A DNA stretch of 64,000 nucleotides from Pseudo-nitzschia pungens (Eukaryota > Bacillariophyta > Bacillariophyceae > Bacillariales > Bacillariaceae), in NCBI GenBank assembly GCA_037355855.1, contig CM074767.1:3017472-3081471 (forward strand). Reading direction: 5' to 3'. Both the position numbers and the translations under genes were made by a program. This document shows, piece by piece, positions 1 through 9,910 of this stretch (position 1 is the stretch's first letter; the number at the start of each line of letters is the position of its first letter). The notes under the pieces were generated by a model. The model saw nothing but the letters and a program-made list of their open reading frames with translations. It searched no databases and was not told the DNA's origin.

Positions 1-2048
1 TTTACCATGCGATATCTCGCTCCCTTATACACCCCCAATCACAACCCCAGGACCTACATGTATTAACCAAGACCTGCGCTCTTCGTTTCTGCTATCGGTT
101 CAGTTGCTGGATGCTTCCTTTCGTTGAGTTTGTTGCCAATTCACTGCTCGACCGAGGGATCAGCAACAGCAGCAGCACCAAAACCAAGATCGACACATAA
201 TTTTCTACAGCACTTCCAGTACAGATTCTACAACAATTCACCACTCTTTTTCGATGTACGGTACTGCTTCGATCTGTTCCCAAGCTCCAACCAAGGCCCT
301 TACGTATATCTTGCTATACTTAATGTTCTACACTGTTTCCAAGCTGCTTAAGTGATTCTCACTTAAAGTTCTTCCACTGTAGGAATATTTCTACACGAAA
401 TTCCAGATGTCATCTGTTTCCAAGTCTAATGCCCTGCTGGTACATAAGTGTTTTCGCTTATGGTCCTAATGTTTTCTGACCCAAGCCCAAAAGCCGCTAA
501 GTACAGTTCACTTAAGGCTCTACCATCTACATATACCTCTCAGGTGTACAGTATAAATGTCATCTGTTTCCAAGTCTACTGCCCTGCTGGACCCTAAGTG
601 TTTTCACTTATGGTCCTACTGTTTCTTGACCCAAGCCCCAAAGCCGCTAAGTACAGTTTGCTTAAGGCTCCACCACCTACATAACCCTCTCAGGTGTACT
701 GTATAAATGTCATCTGTTTCCAAGTCTACTGCCCTGATGGACCCTAAGAGTTTTCGCTTATGGTCCTACTGTTTCCTGACCCAAGCCCTAAAGCCACTAA
801 GTACAGTTTGCTTAAGGCTCCCCTACCTACATATACCTCTCAGATGCATTCTTCAACTGTCATCTGTTTTCAAGTCTACTGCCCTGATGGACCATAAGTG
901 TTTTCGCTTATGGTCCTACTGTTTCCTTACCCAAGCCCCAAAGCCGCTAAGTACAGCTTGCTTAAGGCTCTCCTACCTACATATACCTCTCAGATGCACA
1001 CTTCAACTGTCATCTGTTTTCAAGTCTACTGCCCTGCTGGACCATAAGTGTTCTCACTTAAGGTCCTACTATTTCCTGACCCAAGCCCCAAAGCCGCTAA
1101 GTACAGCTTGCTTAAGGCTCTCCTACCTACATAACCCTCTCAGATGCACACTTCAACTGTCATCTGTTTTCAAGTCTACTGCCCTGATAGTCCATAATTG
1201 TTTTTGATTATGGACCTACTGTTTTTATGACCCAAGCCCCAAAGCTGCTAAGTACATGTTACTTAACGCACCACCACCAACATATACCCCTCCAGTTCAC
1301 AGTACAGCAGAGACCTGTTTTTAAGCCTACAGCCCTGATGGTCCATAAGTGTTTTCACTTAAAGGCCCTGTTTCCAAGCTACTACAGGAGAGCAAGTTCA
1401 AGTTCGAACAGAAGGCCAGCTGTTACGAATTTGAATTTGGTAGTAGGCTCCACCGCCTCTACGTGTTTCCTCTACGTGTCTCCTACTACGAAGTTCGAAC
1501 AGAAGGACAGCTGTTACGAATTTGGTAGTAGGCTCCGTACTATATGTACCATACAGTGGTTACGGGAATGTGTTTGGGGATGACTACTCGCATTACTGGT
1601 GATGCTGCAATCCAGCATTCAGAGAGGAGTTCTGCTTTTGTACGCTGACCACTAGCATTACAGATACCATGTATCTAGTCAGGGTTTTGCTTGTGTCAGC
1701 TGACCACTAGCATTACGGATGCTGCACACCAGCATTGGAGGGACAGTTTTGCTTGTGTCTTTCCCTTTCACGTTCTTGTTACCCCGTTTCCTGTACGCTT
1801 TGCAACAGCAGTGTCTGTTGTGCTCTGGACTGGTTCGTTTTTTTCCTGTTTCTTACCAAGGTTCGTTTGCAAAATAGCCGTCCTTACAACCTGGGGCCTA
1901 TTCCCCATGGTTGAGGCGGCGCGTCGTTCTACAACTTGGGGCCTAAACTCTCTTCGATTGAGGCGACGATAAAGTCTGGTTACAGACTGAGTAGCTTTTA
2001 ACCACCTTCGGTGGATTTTCCTACTTAAATAAGTATATTATTATTATT
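1..2048 (+). mobile_element. Element A copy 1: gene-less retroelement with VNTR and LINE-like 3' tail
   Basis: Seen: the sequence matches, in opposite orientation, the copies at 9911-11798 and 17541-19507. The window opens about 70 bp inside the element, since the other copies carry extra bases beyond the point matching base 1. Order: a unique 5' part (1-400), an array of 150-bp units (about 409-1345), a middle part with short repeats around GTTCGAACAGAAGG, and a 3' part (about 1820-2048) that resembles the LINE 3' end. The tail has a CCACC-TTC-GGTGG hairpin and closes in (ATT)n. LINE copy 1 starts directly after the tail. No open frame has protein-like composition and none is kept between copies. 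Inference: a non-autonomous element moved by the LINE enzymes. Confidence 0.85.
409..1345 (+). repeat. 150-bp tandem repeat array (VNTR) of element A, about 6 units
   Basis: The string GTCATCTGTTT recurs at about 409, 559, 709, 859, 1009 and 1159, exactly 150 bp apart, with a degenerate further unit after 1300. Each unit holds an inverted repeat around TAAG...CTTA. The unit near 890 has a perfect 10-bp stem, GGACCATAAG with CTTATGGTCC and an 8-base loop. A second, weaker hairpin around GCTAAG...CTTAAGGC follows in the same unit. The 166-codon open frame here merely follows the 150-bp period (150 is divisible by 3) and is not taken as a gene. Confidence 0.85.
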
Positions 2049-5000
2049 GGTCCTTTGTCAAGTTTCAAGGCAGGGATGGCTACACTGTCACTATGTTTTC
2101 TGCTTACTGCCCTGTTGAAAATGACAGGGATCTTGGTTCAGTCTGGAATCAACAGTGCCGCTACTTTCAAGCAGCTGAAAATCTTTTCAGTCCTAATCCA
2201 TGCATTCTTTTTCACAGGGATTTCACTGCTGCCCTTCAGGTCTGCCTGGGTGCAGGTGACCAGGTCATTGTTGGGATTGACCAGAATGCTGATGTCAGGA
2301 CGGATGGCTTGTCTTTTGAGCTCCAGGCTCTGGGTTTCAGAGAGGCCATTCTTACCCTTCATAGTAAGTCTTCTCCTCCTGCCACTCACAACAGAAACAC
2401 TACCAGAACCCCAATTGATGCCATTTGGGTCTCTGAGAATGTTGATGTTCTCAGGGCTGGGTATTGTCCCTTTGGTGGTGCCCATGGTATGGAATCTGAC
2501 CATAGACTGCTTTGGATTGAGGTTTGTAATTGCAGCCTCATGGGCAAACATCTTCCACCTCCTGTGAGATTCTCTCATTCCAAACTCCAGTCCTCCCACC
2601 CTCATCTGCGCCAACGGTATTTCAAGCGAGTGAGGCACAGCTTTCTCAAGGCTGGAGTGTTTTCTCTCCAAGCTAAGCTGGAGCACCTACTGGCTCAGTT
2701 TCAGTCTGGGGATATTTCTGTGCGCGCTGATCTCATCACCACATATGAAGTACTCCATGAAACTTCCACCTCTCTCAGACTCTCTGTTGAACAAAACCTC
2801 TGCCACACTAGAGCTGGTCTGGTTCCATGGTCACCAAAGCTGCAAGTCTATCGTGATACAATTGACTTTTGGAGGCGTGTTGTTAAGCTGAGACAGGGTG
2901 TGTCCACCAGTCATACTGTTTTAAAAAGGCTGGCATGCAAGCTTTCTCTCTACAAAGGAGAACACAGTGACCTTTCAAGTGCTATCCTCCATCTGAAACA
3001 AGCTTACAGGCAATACCGGGCAGTGAAGAAATTGGCCCCCTCATGGAGAGACTCCTTCAATCAAGGCTTGGTGGATGCACTTCTTGCTGAAGGCAAGCCT
3101 CACAACCAGAATGCTTCCCAGATTCGTGCCAGGATGCGCAGGGAACGTCTTCAAAGAGAGCTTGGTCTTGCTGCTCGGTCTATTCGGGGACGTGTCAACA
3201 AGTCAGCAGTCTTGCGAGCTATTGCAGTCGGCCATGATGGTGTTGAACAGGTCTTGGAATCTCAGTCTACTATGGTACCAGCTATGGCTGATTCCAATGT
3301 CCGGCGTCAACAGCAGTGTCTTGGCACTCCCTCCATGACTCCCTCCTTCATTGAGGATTTTGGCTACCTCGGCACAGCACATGCTTCTGCTCAAGTTCTT
3401 GATGGCACATATAATCCTCCTCCTGCCACTGACAAATACCTCTCTGAATTTCTTTCCTGTCTCAAAGTCCCTGACTCTATCCTGAGTTTGCCCCCCTTTG
3501 ACTACTCAGTGTGTCCAGCTGACAATGCTGCTGCCTGGAAACGCCAGAGGGAACGCACCGCAAGTGAACCTTCTTGTTTGAGTTTTTCCCACCACAAGGC
3601 TTTTGCCCTTGATCCCCAGTTGAACAAGTTTGACACTCTCCTGAGATCTGTCCCATTGATTGTTGGCTTCTCTCCTTCTGCTTGGCAGGTCATCACTGAT
3701 GTTGAGATCTTCAAGAAACCTGGTGAATATAGAGTGGATAAGATGAGGCTCATCCAGTTGATGTCTCCTGAGTTCCAAATCAACAACAAAATGATTGGCA
3801 GACGCATTCTTGCCTACGCTGAACTTGCCAATGCAGTGGCTGTTGACCAACATGGAAGCAGGAAACACCACAAGGCCATCAACACCTGCCTGAACAAGAA
3901 GCTCATATGTGATGTGTTGCGGCAGAAGCGCAGATCCGGTGCTGTTGCTATGAATGATGCCAAGGGCTGTTACGATAGAATCTCTCATCCCATTGCAGGT
4001 CTCACTCTTCAGAGCTTTGGGGTTCCTGCCCATGTGTGTGAAGTTCTTCTGTCTACTCTGCAACATGCTAAGCACCACATCAAAACTGGCTTTGGTCGGT
4101 CAGGTCCTGTGTATGGTGATGAACCTGTTCCTCTCAGTGGTTGTGGCCAAGGCAACGGTATTGGTCCCACTCTTTGGGCTTTGGTGTCAACAATTGTCTT
4201 CCGAATGATGCAACAGGCTGGGCATGGTGTCCATCTTATCACTTCTTTGTCACTGCAACTGGTTTCTCTTGTGGGTTTTGCCTTTGTGGATGACACAGAT
4301 TTGTTTTGTGCTGGCTCTGATTCCTCAACATCTGGTGAGGAATTGGCTGCTGACTTTCAGGAAGCTCTTGACCGGTGGGCTGGTGGGATTATTGCCACTG
4401 GTGGTGCTATTGAACCTGCCAAATCCTTCTGTTATTTGATTGATTTCAAATGGAATGGATCTGGGTGGGATTATCGCTCAATTGCTGACATGCCTGGTGA
4501 TTTCTCTGTTGCTGACAAGAATGGCAATCGAGCTACCCTGGATCGTTTTGAAGTTGACCATGCTGACAAGACCCTTGGGGTTTTTATCTCCATGGATGGC
4601 AATGAGGAAGCACAGATTGCTCACATGAAGTCCCAGTCTCAGTCTTTTGGCTCTCAGCTCAAGGCTTCCAAGTGTGAGAAGAGGGCATCCCTCTACACCT
4701 TCAAGTATTCTTTCATGAAGTCTGTTGAATACCCCATGCCTGTCACGCAACTTGATGAGGCCACCTGGACTAAGATTATTCACCCAGCTCTTGTTCCTGT
4801 GCTGAATAAAGCAGGGATGTCACGGACATTTCCCAGACATGTGTTCTATGGTCCTTCCCTCTATCAAGGCTTTGGTTTCATCCATCCATACCTCCTCCAA
4901 GAGTTCAGTCATATTGCCACCCTCTTTCAGGAATCTGTCAGGTCCTCACAAACTGGTAGGATTCTCAGGCTCACTGCTGAGTCTCTCCGGCTCGAACTTG

Positions 5001-7653
5001 GCATTCCTCTCCATCTTGGTGTCACACCATATCATCCCTTTGCTTCATACGTCACTCCCTGCTGGTACAAACATGTGTGGAAGTTTTTCTCTGCTCACCC
5101 TGTGAGCTTGTTTGAAGACTTCCCAGACCTCCCACTGTTACGTTCCAATGATTGTTATCTCATGCAAGCCTTTGTCAACTCTGGCTTCAGAGGTGCTGAC
5201 TTGTCCCTCCTGAATCATATGCGCATGTCCCTCAAGGCTATTTCCCTTGCTGACATTTGTACTCCAGATGGGAAAAGACTCTCACCCATGGCCTTCCAGC
5301 TGACATCCTCCAATCACTTGAGGGATCATCTTGACTGGCCTAGATGTCCTCCATCTTGGCCTCCAGCAGCAAAGCGATTATGGACTAAGGCTCTTCAGAC
5401 CTGTTTTCTTCCCCCTTGTCCACCCCCTGCAGCCAGGGCATTGGCTCCTTCTTTTCACCTTGGGCATTGGCTCTCTCCCCAGACAGCTTCTCTTTGGCCT
5501 TGGTTTATGTCTCTATCCACCAATAGAATATTCTTCAAAAATTCTACTGGCTGGATTGTGAGCATCTCCCAAGGCAGGGGCAGATACAGGGTCACTGCTG
5601 AAATCCTTTCTGACAAACCAGCCTGTGCTGATGTGCTTGTCTGCCCTGTAATTTGTGGCCAAGTTGTCCGCGTTGTCGGGTCTTCAGCCTTTGTTTCTGA
5701 ACCTCCTGACATGGATCCTCTGGAGTACAATCCATTTGATTCTCTTCCAGACTCCCCAGTAGATGTCTTTGATGCACTCTGTGAGTCTCCAAGGGTACTT
5801 CTCCACAAATATTCTCTACCACAGGCTGGCTGTCAGCATATTGTTGATGCTATCCAGAGTGGTACTGCCAGTGCTGTCTGCGATGGTTCATTTGATCCGG
5901 AACTTCTCAGAGGAACTTCTGCATTCATTCTGTCACCCAATACCTCCACCAAGTCTGCTTCCTTGTTCCTCACTGGCTGTAATTTTGTCAGTGGATCCCC
6001 TGAGGATCAGTCATCCTATAGGAGTGAACTGGCAGGTATCATTGGGGTTCTCACCTGTTGCACTGCTCTGGTGAGTCTTTATGATATTGCTTCTGGCTCT
6101 ATCACCATTGCTCTGGACGGTGACACAGCTCTCAAACAGGCCCAGGGAGCTTGGCCATTGGTTATTTCCCAAAAGTCTTTTGATTATGTTTATGTCATCA
6201 GAAACATGACTTCTGCCCTTCCAATTTCTTTGAACTTTCAGTGGGTTCAGGGACATCAAGCTGGAATCTTTCTTGATTGGTGGGCACTTCGCAATCACCA
6301 GGTTGACAGCATGGCAAAGGCTTTTCTCTCTGTCCATAGAGCTTCTGCCCATCACTATCCCAGACTTGTGTTTGAGCCCTGGGCCTTTTCTCTAAATGGT
6401 TGCAAGTGTTCAAGGTTTGATCAGAATGCTTTGCATGTTGCTATTTCCGGTCCTCCTCTTCTCAAATATTGGCAGACCCACCATGATATTCCTATTCCAC
6501 AACCTGTTTTGAGTTCCATCCATTGGTGTGCCCATCTGACTGCCTTCAAGCGTTTACCTCCTGGCATGCAAAGGTGGTTTGTCAAGTTTGCTTCTGGATG
6601 CATTGGTGTTGGCAACCAACTCCTCCACTACCAGTATCAGGATCACTCCAGGTGCCCCTTGTGTGATGCAGACAACGAGAAGGTTTCTCATGTGCTCTCC
6701 TGCAAGGATCCTGGGGCTGTCAGGCACAGTGTGTCAGCTTTCAAGGGACCACCGCAGAAGAGGCTTGAAGTTGAACAAACTGATCCCTCATTGGTGGCTG
6801 CCATTGTGGATCTTCTCACCAGAGTTCGGAAGGGCCAGAGGATTTATCCATCATCCTACCCACTTGCAATTGCTTCCGCTGTCAGGGCACAGAGGACTAT
6901 TGGTTGGCACAACTGGCTCCTTGGTAGGTGGTCCCCTCGCTGGTACCAAATCCAGGCTGACTACTACTCCCACATTGGAAGCAAGCGCTCTCCCAAACGT
7001 TGGGCTACAGCTATCATCCATCAGTTCTTTCTTACCTCCTGGGATCTTTGGACCTACCGAAATGAACGACTCCATGGTCCTGGGGGTACCCTTGATGCTG
7101 AACAACACCAATCTCTTGATGCTTCCATCACCTCTGAATTAGCAATTGGTGCAGCCGGTGCACTTCCCCAGTCACACTCCCTTTTACAAACCCCTTTCCA
7201 CGTCCTACAAGGTTACACCCTGACTGCCAAGAGGCAGTGGCTTGCAACCATCCACCTTACCAGGAAGCAGTATGCAGCGCCTGTCCCCCCAGTGCAGCCA
7301 TACCAACAAGAGGCTGCTCTTCTCAGAGCCTGGCTTACTGGACCTCAGGGTTGATTACACTTTGTACCTTGGTTTTGTCTTCTGTTCCTGCTTCTTCTCC
7401 TGCCCCACCCCTTTTGATACTGGTTTGCATCCCAATATCATCCCATCTCATTTTCTCTCAAGTCCCAATTTTGTGGGACTTGTTTTGTTCCTTTCCCTGT
7501 TTGATGTTCAAGGTTTGTTTGAAAAATTTGTCGTTCTACCACTTGGGGTCCTGACTCTATGATGGAGGCGATGTTAAAGTCTGGTTACAGACTGAGTAAT
7601 TTAGTTTCACCTTTGGTGATTAAAGTTATTTAAATACGTATATTATTATTATT
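2049..7653 (+). mobile_element. LINE copy 1, 5'-truncated non-LTR retrotransposon
   Basis: The copy begins abruptly inside the endonuclease region, directly after the (ATT)n tail of element A copy 1. It ends with a roughly 300-bp 3' UTR. This carries the module with ACTTGGGGTCCTGACTCT, the stem AGTCTG-GTTA-CAGACT, the stem TCACC-TTT-GGTGA and an (ATT)n tail. LINE copy 2 follows without a gap. The 5' truncation and simple-repeat tail are typical of target-primed reverse transcription. The long reading frame is uninterrupted, so the copy is fairly young although it lacks its 5' part. Confidence 0.9.
2093..7354 (+). CDS. LINE ORF2 polyprotein: endonuclease (C-terminal part), reverse transcriptase, RNase H, zinc finger
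   Basis: An open frame of 1753 codons; the first ATG is only the first one after the 5' truncation. Numbering from it, the end of an AP-type endonuclease/exonuclease/phosphatase domain lies near residues 1-145 (ESDH around 134-137). Reverse transcriptase follows: NDAKGCYDRI near 620, QGNGIGP near 685-691 and FVDD at 731-734, the catalytic aspartates. An RNase H domain spans about 1260-1410, with the acidic residues in CDGSFD (1264), SELAG (about 1311), DGDTAL (about 1340) and HQVDS (about 1404). Near 1520 is a CX2C-X8-H-X3-C finger (CPLC...HVLSC). Known of the family: such a protein nicks DNA and copies its own RNA at the nick. Copies 2 to 4 align along its length. This copy lacks most of the endonuclease and could not move by itself. 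Confidence 0.9.
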   Translation: MFSAYCPVENDRDLGSVWNQQCRYFQAAENLFSPNPCILFHRDFTAALQVCLGAGDQVIVGIDQNADVRTDGLSFELQALGFREAILTLHSKSSPPATHNRNTTRTPIDAIWVSENVDVLRAGYCPFGGAHGMESDHRLLWIEVCNCSLMGKHLPPPVRFSHSKLQSSHPHLRQRYFKRVRHSFLKAGVFSLQAKLEHLLAQFQSGDISVRADLITTYEVLHETSTSLRLSVEQNLCHTRAGLVPWSPKLQVYRDTIDFWRRVVKLRQGVSTSHTVLKRLACKLSLYKGEHSDLSSAILHLKQAYRQYRAVKKLAPSWRDSFNQGLVDALLAEGKPHNQNASQIRARMRRERLQRELGLAARSIRGRVNKSAVLRAIAVGHDGVEQVLESQSTMVPAMADSNVRRQQQCLGTPSMTPSFIEDFGYLGTAHASAQVLDGTYNPPPATDKYLSEFLSCLKVPDSILSLPPFDYSVCPADNAAAWKRQRERTASEPSCLSFSHHKAFALDPQLNKFDTLLRSVPLIVGFSPSAWQVITDVEIFKKPGEYRVDKMRLIQLMSPEFQINNKMIGRRILAYAELANAVAVDQHGSRKHHKAINTCLNKKLICDVLRQKRRSGAVAMNDAKGCYDRISHPIAGLTLQSFGVPAHVCEVLLSTLQHAKHHIKTGFGRSGPVYGDEPVPLSGCGQGNGIGPTLWALVSTIVFRMMQQAGHGVHLITSLSLQLVSLVGFAFVDDTDLFCAGSDSSTSGEELAADFQEALDRWAGGIIATGGAIEPAKSFCYLIDFKWNGSGWDYRSIADMPGDFSVADKNGNRATLDRFEVDHADKTLGVFISMDGNEEAQIAHMKSQSQSFGSQLKASKCEKRASLYTFKYSFMKSVEYPMPVTQLDEATWTKIIHPALVPVLNKAGMSRTFPRHVFYGPSLYQGFGFIHPYLLQEFSHIATLFQESVRSSQTGRILRLTAESLRLELGIPLHLGVTPYHPFASYVTPCWYKHVWKFFSAHPVSLFEDFPDLPLLRSNDCYLMQAFVNSGFRGADLSLLNHMRMSLKAISLADICTPDGKRLSPMAFQLTSSNHLRDHLDWPRCPPSWPPAAKRLWTKALQTCFLPPCPPPAARALAPSFHLGHWLSPQTASLWPWFMSLSTNRIFFKNSTGWIVSISQGRGRYRVTAEILSDKPACADVLVCPVICGQVVRVVGSSAFVSEPPDMDPLEYNPFDSLPDSPVDVFDALCESPRVLLHKYSLPQAGCQHIVDAIQSGTASAVCDGSFDPELLRGTSAFILSPNTSTKSASLFLTGCNFVSGSPEDQSSYRSELAGIIGVLTCCTALVSLYDIASGSITIALDGDTALKQAQGAWPLVISQKSFDYVYVIRNMTSALPISLNFQWVQGHQAGIFLDWWALRNHQVDSMAKAFLSVHRASAHHYPRLVFEPWAFSLNGCKCSRFDQNALHVAISGPPLLKYWQTHHDIPIPQPVLSSIHWCAHLTAFKRLPPGMQRWFVKFASGCIGVGNQLLHYQYQDHSRCPLCDADNEKVSHVLSCKDPGAVRHSVSAFKGPPQKRLEVEQTDPSLVAAIVDLLTRVRKGQRIYPSSYPLAIASAVRAQRTIGWHNWLLGRWSPRWYQIQADYYSHIGSKRSPKRWATAIIHQFFLTSWDLWTYRNERLHGPGGTLDAEQHQSLDASITSELAIGAAGALPQSHSLLQTPFHVLQGYTLTAKRQWLATIHLTRKQYAAPVPPVQPYQQEAALLRAWLTGPQG

Positions 7654-7656
7654 ACA

Positions 7657-8247
7657 ATGCAGGATGACTCTCTTCCCTTTTTTGGTGATGGTGATGCCAG
7701 AGATTGGGAGCTTGTTGATGATGACTTGTCAGTTGACCTTGCCCCAGACCTCACTTTTGATCTAGATTTGCACTTTAACCTCCAAGCCCGTGCTGACAGT
7801 GGTGGTGGTGGCTTTGATGACTCCCAATCCATGGATACTTTAGCTACAGGCACTTCCAATCTCACTGCTGTCCAGGCTTCACCGCCTGCAGGTGCTGCTC
7901 CTCCTGGAGGTGATCCTCCCAATGCTGCCAAGGCTGGTGCCTCCCCAGGTGTCTCTCCTGATGTCCCCCCTGCAGTTCCTGATCCTCCCAATACTGCCAT
8001 GGCTGGTGCCTCCCCTGTGGCCTCTCCTGATGTCTCAACTGAAGTTCCTGCTGTCCCGCCTTCTGGTTTGCCTGGTGGTGAGGAAGATGCAGCCTCTGCT
8101 TTGAGGGTTGGAGTTGCTGCTATTGCATTCTCCTCCAGCCATGATGCTAGTGTCAGTGATTTGAGCCATGCCAATGTCTCCACCAAATCAGCTCCGGCAT
8201 CTTTTTCTACCGTGCAACAGACTCGGTTTCCTTCTGATCATGGTTAG
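7657..8247 (+). CDS. LINE ORF1-like acidic, proline/alanine-rich protein
   Basis: A frame of 196 codons at the 5' end of LINE copy 2. The first 60 residues are acidic (runs such as DDDLSVDL), and the rest is rich in Pro, Ala, Ser and Gly with repeats around GASP and SPDV. No zinc knuckle or RRM motif typical of many LINE ORF1 proteins is visible. It overlaps the next frame (from 8168) by 80 bases in another phase. Either the two are separate overlapping ORFs, or a frameshift split one reading frame. No second 5' copy exists in the window to decide. Function unknown; ORF1 status is inferred from position. Confidence 0.5.
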   Translation: MQDDSLPFFGDGDARDWELVDDDLSVDLAPDLTFDLDLHFNLQARADSGGGGFDDSQSMDTLATGTSNLTAVQASPPAGAAPPGGDPPNAAKAGASPGVSPDVPPAVPDPPNTAMAGASPVASPDVSTEVPAVPPSGLPGGEEDAASALRVGVAAIAFSSSHDASVSDLSHANVSTKSAPASFSTVQQTRFPSDHG

Positions 8248-9910
8248 ATCTTCTGGTATGAGGTTTGATGGGATGCCCTCCACACCAAATCCCATCAATG
8301 CTTCTACTGTTTCTCCCTTTTTCCCCTCCGCCTCTTTCCCTGCTTCTCAATTTGTACAATTAACTCTTCATGGAGACTCTCTTGATGCTAAGGATTCCGA
8401 TAGTTTTGGTCATCCTTTTCCTCAAGCTCCATCATCTAATTCCACCATCATCACCTTCCAAAACATTGGGCCTCAGCATAGAGCTGCCTTTATGTCCAGG
8501 TCCAAGCACAACTCCCGTCAATTTGTTAACAGCAAAGCTGGGGTGGCGCTTTTTGCTGAACATTGTTTGAATGAATCCAAACTCCTGCCCTGTGATCTTT
8601 TCAATCGGCGCATGAAGAATGTCTGTCCCTCAAGTTTTTCCTATCTTGCCAACAACAAGCATGAAGCTTCTGAATGCACATGGCTTCAGCCTGGAGGCAC
8701 AGGTTTTTCCATTGACCAACTGTTCAGTTCCCACAAGGTTGCTCATGGGGCTGATCCTTCTGGTCTTGGCAGATGGTCCTTTGTCAGGTTTCAGGGAAGG
8801 GATGGCTACACTGTCACCATGTTTTCTGCCTACTGCCCAGTTGAAAATGATAGGGATCTTGGCTCAGTCTGGAATCAACAGTACCGCTACTTTCAAGCAG
8901 CTGAAAATCTTTTCAGTCCTAATCCATGCATCCTTTTTCACAGGGATTTGACTGCTACCCTTCAGGTCTGTCTGGGGGCAGGTGACCAGGTCATTCTTGG
9001 GATTGATCAAAATGCTGATGTTAGGACTGATGGCTTGTCCTTTGAGCTCCAGGCTCTGGGTTTCAGAGAGGCCATTCTTACCCTTCATAGTCAGTCTTCT
9101 CCTCCTGCCACCCACAACAGAAACACTACCAGAACACCAATTGATGCCATTTGGGTCTCTGAGAATGTTGATGTTCTCAGGGCTGGGTATTGTCCCTTTG
9201 GTGGTGCCCATGGTATGGAATCTGACCATCGCATGCTCTGGATTGAAGTCTGTAATTGCAGCCTCATGGGCAAACATCTGCCACCTCCTGTGAGCTTCTC
9301 TCATTCCAAACTTCAGTCCTCCCACCCTCATCTGCGCCAACGGTATTTCAAGCGTGTGAGGCACAGCTTTCTCAAGGCTGGAGTGTTCTCTCTCCAAGCT
9401 AAGCTGGAGCACCTCTTGGCTCAGTTTCAGTCTGGGGATATTTCTGTGCGCGCTGATCTCATCAATACATACGAAGTCCTCCATGAAACCTCCACCTCTC
9501 TCAGGCTCTCTGTTGAACAAAACCTTTGCCACACTAGAGCTGGTGGGTTGGTTCCATGGTCACCCCAGCTGCAAGTTTACCGTGATACAATTGACTTTTG
9601 GAGGCGTGTTGTTAAGTTGCGACAGGGTGTGTCCACCAGTCATACTGTTTTGAAAAGGTTGGCCTGCAAGCTTTCTCTCTACAAAGGAGAACACAGTGAT
9701 CTTTCAAGTGCTCTCCTCCATCTGAAACAAGCTTACAGGCAATACCGGGCAGTGAAGAAGTTGGCCCCCTCATGGAGAGACTCCTTCAATCAAGGTCTGG
9801 TGGATGCACTTCTTGCTGAAGGCAAGCCTCACAACCAGAGTGCTTCCCAGATTCGTGCCAGGATGCGCAGGGAACGGCTTCAACGAGAGCTTGGCCTTGC
9901 TGCTAGGTCT
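8168..9910 (+). pseudogene. LINE ORF2, 5' portion: AP-type endonuclease domain, cut by element A
   Basis: This piece gives the part of ORF2 missing in copies 1, 3 and 4. The endonuclease domain starts near 8445 (IITFQNIG), passes GIDQNADV near 9000 and ends with SDHRMLW near 9223, in line with the last catalytic motifs (D..N and SDH) of this superfamily. A linker rich in Arg, Lys and Gln follows. The frame continues past 9910 only into element A sequence (a few Asn codons from the ATT tail read backwards). The true continuation is at 11818 in the same frame, matching copy 1. The start ATG at 8168 is uncertain. Confidence 0.8.
9892..9910 (+). repeat. Target site duplication, left copy (element A copy 2)
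   Basis: TGGCCTTGCTGCTAGGTCT, 19 bp, occurs here and at 11799-11817 on the two sides of the inserted element. In LINE copy 1 the site is present once and uninterrupted, apart from point differences. Confidence 0.95.

Noticed and set aside
860..1000. Hammerhead ribozyme in the 150-bp units (CTGATGG before a stem)
   Set aside because: The core needs CTGANGA and a GAAA after stem II. The unit has CTGATGG then TACTGTTTC, so the catalytic core is absent on both strands.
707..1207. Open frame of 166 codons in the element A array, and a similar one at 18524-19027 on the minus strand
   Set aside because: The 150-bp period is a multiple of three, so any stop-free unit gives a long frame. The frame is not kept in other units or in copy 2 and the composition is not protein-like.
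409..1345. CRISPR array
   Set aside because: Units are contiguous 150-bp repeats with no spacers, in a eukaryotic retroelement. The 41-bp and 12-bp arrays were rejected for the same reason.
1390..1520. RNA polymerase III B box (GTTCGAAC) in element A, which would make it a tRNA-derived SINE
   Set aside because: No A box at the right distance and no tRNA-like fold. The motif is a short internal repeat in the middle of the element.
2138..7111. Many antisense and alternate-frame open frames over the LINE copies
   Set aside because: They mirror the coding strand of ORF2, recur only where ORF2 is present, and have no domain of their own.
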